Part shown: piece after piece, positions 61,765 through 64,000 of the stretch | Layout of the letters: each line of letters opens with the position of its first letter | How positions within the stretch are numbered: the first letter of the stretch is position 1 | Origin: an uncultured Bacteroidales bacterium | Lineage (GTDB): Bacteria > Bacteroidota > Bacteroidia > Bacteroidales > UBA932 | DNA: 64,000 nucleotides | Direction of reading: 5' to 3' | NCBI GenBank assembly: GCA_934717185.1 | Contig: CAKUYQ010000016.1 | Coordinates: 1 to 64,000, forward strand | Notes under the pieces: model-generated | What the model saw: the letters and a program-made list of their open reading frames with translations, nothing else | Told to the model about the DNA's origin: nothing | Database searches by the model: none | Position numbers and translations under genes: made by a program

Positions 61765-64000
61765 ATGGAACTTGAAATCTGCGCATACTCCATAGAATCT
61801 TGCCGTAATGCAAGAGAAGCTGGAGCCAACAGAGTAGAGCTCTGCTCATCACCCCAAGAAGGTGGAACCACCCCATCCATGGGGATGATTGCTGCTGCAT
61901 CAAAATTATTGAAGAGGCAAACGGAATTCCAAGGAGATAAACCTTTGGAACTATATGTTATGATAAGACCGCGCGGAGGAGACTTTGTATATACAGATGA
62001 GGAGTTTGATGTAATGCAGAGAGACATCTCTGCTATTGGAGAATCCGGCATAGCTGTAGACGGTGTGGTTTTTGGCATTCTCACGCAAGACGGCCATATA
62101 GATATTGAGCGGAACAGACAGCTTGTAGAATTAGCCGGCAAATATAATCTTAAAGTCACATTCCACAGAGCAGCAGACAGATGCACCTCTGCACCGGAGC
62201 AGATAGTTGAGGATATTATAGAAACAGGTGCATACCGCATATTAACATCGGGGCAGAAACCAACAGCCGAGGAGGGTATAGATAATATAAGGTGTATGGC
62301 AAAGGCAGCTGCAGGCAGAATAAAAATAATGTGCGGCAGCGGGGTGACAGAGAAAAATGCTTCACTCTTAAAAGAGTGTGGTGTTGATGCGGAACATGCA
62401 ACAGCCAAAAACTTCCGTACAAGCAACGCCTGCAATATAATGAATGAGACAGATACAATAATGTATTCAGATAAAACAAAAATTATGAACATATTAAAAG
62501 AACTTAAACTAATTGTTCTGTTTGCTCTGCTGCCAATTCTATCATGCACAGTAACAGAAAAGGATTACCGCTATTGCAAGGAGATACAGGAGAATCCAAA
62601 CCTCTCAAAAGAGGAGAAGGAGGCGCTCGACTTTATCTACAGATATTCTCCGTTAGAGGATATAACAGAGTATGGGCCGAATTTCTGGATTGCCAATGTC
62701 AAACAGACTTTTAAAGTTAGGGAGTCCACCCCATGGGGTAATACTATTCCCCACAATATTTTCAGACACTATGTCCTTCCCATAAGGGTAAACAATGAGG
62801 CTGTGGACTCTGCTCGGATAGTCTTTTGGAAAGAACTTGAGCCACGAATAGCAAACTGTAAGACTATGGAGGAGGCTGCCCTTGCTGTTAACCATTGGTG
62901 TCACGAAAAAGCCAACTATCAGCCTACAAATGCAAGGACTTGCAGCCCTACTGCCATGATATTAAGGACATACGGCAGATGTGGCGAGGAGTCTGTATTT
63001 GCTGTTGCAGCACTAAGAGCCGCAGGACTTCCTGCCCGGCAGATCTATACCCCGCGCTGGGCGCACTGCGATGATAACCATGCTTGGATTGAGGTTTGGA
63101 TAGATGGGCAGTGGAAATATCTTGGCGCTTGCGAGCCGGAGCCTGCACTTAACATGGCCTGGTTTACATTCCCTGCCAGCAGAGGTCTGTTCATGCAGAC
63201 AAGGGTGTTTGGTAAATATACAGGTGATGAGGAGGTTGTGAAAGAGGGTGATCTGGTGACATATATAAATGCAACCCCTACATACGCAGAAACGTCTAAA
63301 CCTGTCATAAAGGTGACAGATGCCAACGGCAAACCTGTGGAGGGGGCAACTGTCGATTACAGAGTATATAACTATTCGGAACTATTCCCTGTTGCAACGC
63401 TTAAGACAGACAAGAAAGGGGAGTGTTCATTGACAATAGGTAATGGAGATTGGGTTATATGGGCGAGCAAAGGGGGGCTTTATAACTATGTAAAGGTAAA
63501 TCCTGCCGGTAAAGATGTGATTACTGTAGTAATTGATAAGGATAACAGTAACTTTATAACAGATACGCTTTCCATTGTACCTCCTGCCGGACGTGCATTT
63601 GCTTTGAGCGTAAGCGAAAAGGAGAGGGAGGCAAATGATCGTATGCTTGTCGCAGAGGATTCTATTAGGGCGGCATATGCAGCTACATTTTTAGGCAAAG
63701 ACGAGACATTCGGCTGGGGTGGCTGCCTTGGTTTTTACAATGACAAAAAAGAGCGTTTGTGGAATATAGTTAAAAATTCATACGGAAATTACGGACAGAT
63801 AATAGATTTCTATAATGAAACCTATAACGACAAGATACTTCCCGATAACAGGACAGTTATAGCGCTGGCACTGCTTGAAGCATTGGAGGAGAAGGATCTT
63901 CAGGATCTTAAGGGGGATATGCTCTTCTCACATCTTCATGCGGCATTCGCTAACGGTAAAGAAAATTCTTTAATTGCAGCACTATACAACAAAGATGATT
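61765..64000 (+). CDS. cutC: CutC domain fused in frame to a transglutaminase lipoprotein (runs off the window)
   Basis: From the ATG the frame stays open for at least 745 codons to the window end; I translated every codon and found no stop. Residues 1-240 are a complete CutC TIM barrel (MELEICAYSIESC, NRVELCSSPQEGGTTPS, IRPRGGDFVY, VTFHRAADRC, RILTSGQK, IMCGSGV). CutC proteins of about 240-250 residues normally end here. Instead the frame continues into a lipoprotein signal sequence and a transglutaminase protein, described separately. CutC is linked by name to copper homeostasis, though its true role is debated. Either the CutC stop was lost or the two products are made from nested starts. 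Confidence 0.75.
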   Translation, partial: MELEICAYSIESCRNAREAGANRVELCSSPQEGGTTPSMGMIAAASKLLKRQTEFQGDKPLELYVMIRPRGGDFVYTDEEFDVMQRDISAIGESGIAVDGVVFGILTQDGHIDIERNRQLVELAGKYNLKVTFHRAADRCTSAPEQIVEDIIETGAYRILTSGQKPTAEEGIDNIRCMAKAAAGRIKIMCGSGVTEKNASLLKECGVDAEHATAKNFRTSNACNIMNETDTIMYSDKTKIMNILKELKLIVLFALLPILSCTVTEKDYRYCKEIQENPNLSKEEKEALDFIYRYSPLEDITEYGPNFWIANVKQTFKVRESTPWGNTIPHNIFRHYVLPIRVNNEAVDSARIVFWKELEPRIANCKTMEEAALAVNHWCHEKANYQPTNARTCSPTAMILRTYGRCGEESVFAVAALRAAGLPARQIYTPRWAHCDDNHAWIEVWIDGQWKYLGACEPEPALNMAWFTFPASRGLFMQTRVFGKYTGDEEVVKEGDLVTYINATPTYAETSKPVIKVTDANGKPVEGATVDYRVYNYSELFPVATLKTDKKGECSLTIGNGDWVIWASKGGLYNYVKVNPAGKDVITVVIDKDNSNFITDTLSIVPPAGRAFALSVSEKEREANDRMLVAEDSIRAAYAATFLGKDETFGWGGCLGFYNDKKERLWNIVKNSYGNYGQIIDFYNETYNDKILPDNRTVIALALLEALEEKDLQDLKGDMLFSHLHAAFANGKENSLIAALYNKDD
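62485..64000 (+). CDS. Transglutaminase-domain lipoprotein, internal start, 3' truncated by window
   Basis: An in-frame ATG begins MNILKELKLIVLFALLPILSC, a textbook lipoprotein signal with lipobox ILSC (Cys21), so an independent exported product is likely. The mature part has a helical N-terminal region, a transglutaminase-like core with the Cys of GRCGEES, the His of DDNHAW and an acidic residue in LGACEPEP, and then a carboxypeptidase-regulatory-like beta domain (KPVIKVTDANGKPVEGATV). Such large lipoproteins are common in Bacteroidales and probably act as surface peptidases or cross-linking enzymes. It shares the frame of the CutC domain upstream; the 3' end is outside the window. Confidence 0.8.
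   Translation, partial: MNILKELKLIVLFALLPILSCTVTEKDYRYCKEIQENPNLSKEEKEALDFIYRYSPLEDITEYGPNFWIANVKQTFKVRESTPWGNTIPHNIFRHYVLPIRVNNEAVDSARIVFWKELEPRIANCKTMEEAALAVNHWCHEKANYQPTNARTCSPTAMILRTYGRCGEESVFAVAALRAAGLPARQIYTPRWAHCDDNHAWIEVWIDGQWKYLGACEPEPALNMAWFTFPASRGLFMQTRVFGKYTGDEEVVKEGDLVTYINATPTYAETSKPVIKVTDANGKPVEGATVDYRVYNYSELFPVATLKTDKKGECSLTIGNGDWVIWASKGGLYNYVKVNPAGKDVITVVIDKDNSNFITDTLSIVPPAGRAFALSVSEKEREANDRMLVAEDSIRAAYAATFLGKDETFGWGGCLGFYNDKKERLWNIVKNSYGNYGQIIDFYNETYNDKILPDNRTVIALALLEALEEKDLQDLKGDMLFSHLHAAFANGKENSLIAALYNKDD

Noticed and set aside
61737..62549. Long minus-strand open frame across the cutC region
   Set aside because: It is a Ser- and Ile-rich antisense shadow of the CutC domain, whose conserved motifs are on the plus strand.

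Overview
The window reads as chromosomal DNA of a member of the Bacteroidota, most likely order Bacteroidales. The evidence is the TAnnTTTG (-7) promoters seen repeatedly, two SusC/SusD outer-membrane nutrient uptake pairs, NigD-like and DUF3298 lipoproteins, a dual-membrane anti-sigma factor next to an ECF sigma factor, the gene order uppS-bamA-skp-skp, and an AT-leaning composition with few strong Shine-Dalgarno sites. I cannot name a genus from sequence alone. No prophage, transposase, integrase or CRISPR array was seen; this is mainly core genome.

Layout. 1-67: 3' end of a 5S rRNA and its terminator. 355-2476: a small operon of a DUF3298 lipoprotein and a thioredoxin-fold protein without cysteines in its active site, an orphan protein, and a cysteine-free PerR/Fur-type regulator. 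2534-9965 (minus): a NigD-like lipoprotein, then a compact operon bamD-rpoZ-coaBC-recN-nagB-aminopeptidase P. 10014-19145 (minus): trxB, a Gate-domain membrane protein, an ECF sigma factor with its anti-sigma/beta-barrel partner, a LysM/periplasmic-binding protein, purC, a glycosyltransferase, a Skp-like lipoprotein and pdxJ. 19400-24746 (plus): nadK, uppS, bamA and two Skp/OmpH proteins, an envelope-building block. 24847-29991 (minus) and 35487-40162 (plus): two SusC/SusD loci pointing away from a central korA-korB-gdhA module that links glutamate, 2-oxoglutarate and succinyl-CoA. 40233-43583 (minus): a degenerate acetyl-xylan-esterase-like protein, murI, and a TlpA-type thioredoxin. 43770-56643 (minus): the classic tRNA4-tuf-tRNA(Trp)-secE-nusG-rplKAJL-rpoBC transcription/translation block. 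56759-64000: dxs, two tandem MFS transporters, and an uninterrupted reading frame that joins a CutC domain to a transglutaminase lipoprotein and runs off the window.

The features most worth a second look are: a 51-bp perfect inverted repeat upstream of both SusC genes that brackets korAB-gdhA; a dispersed word, TTGTCGGGAAG(C), that I count far above chance, in several reading frames and as an inverted pair in a terminator; a structured RNA candidate near 35006-35135; the CutC-transglutaminase fusion frame; and several proteins that keep a fold but lack its catalytic or structural residues. All statements come from reading the sequence by eye; no database or folding search was run.
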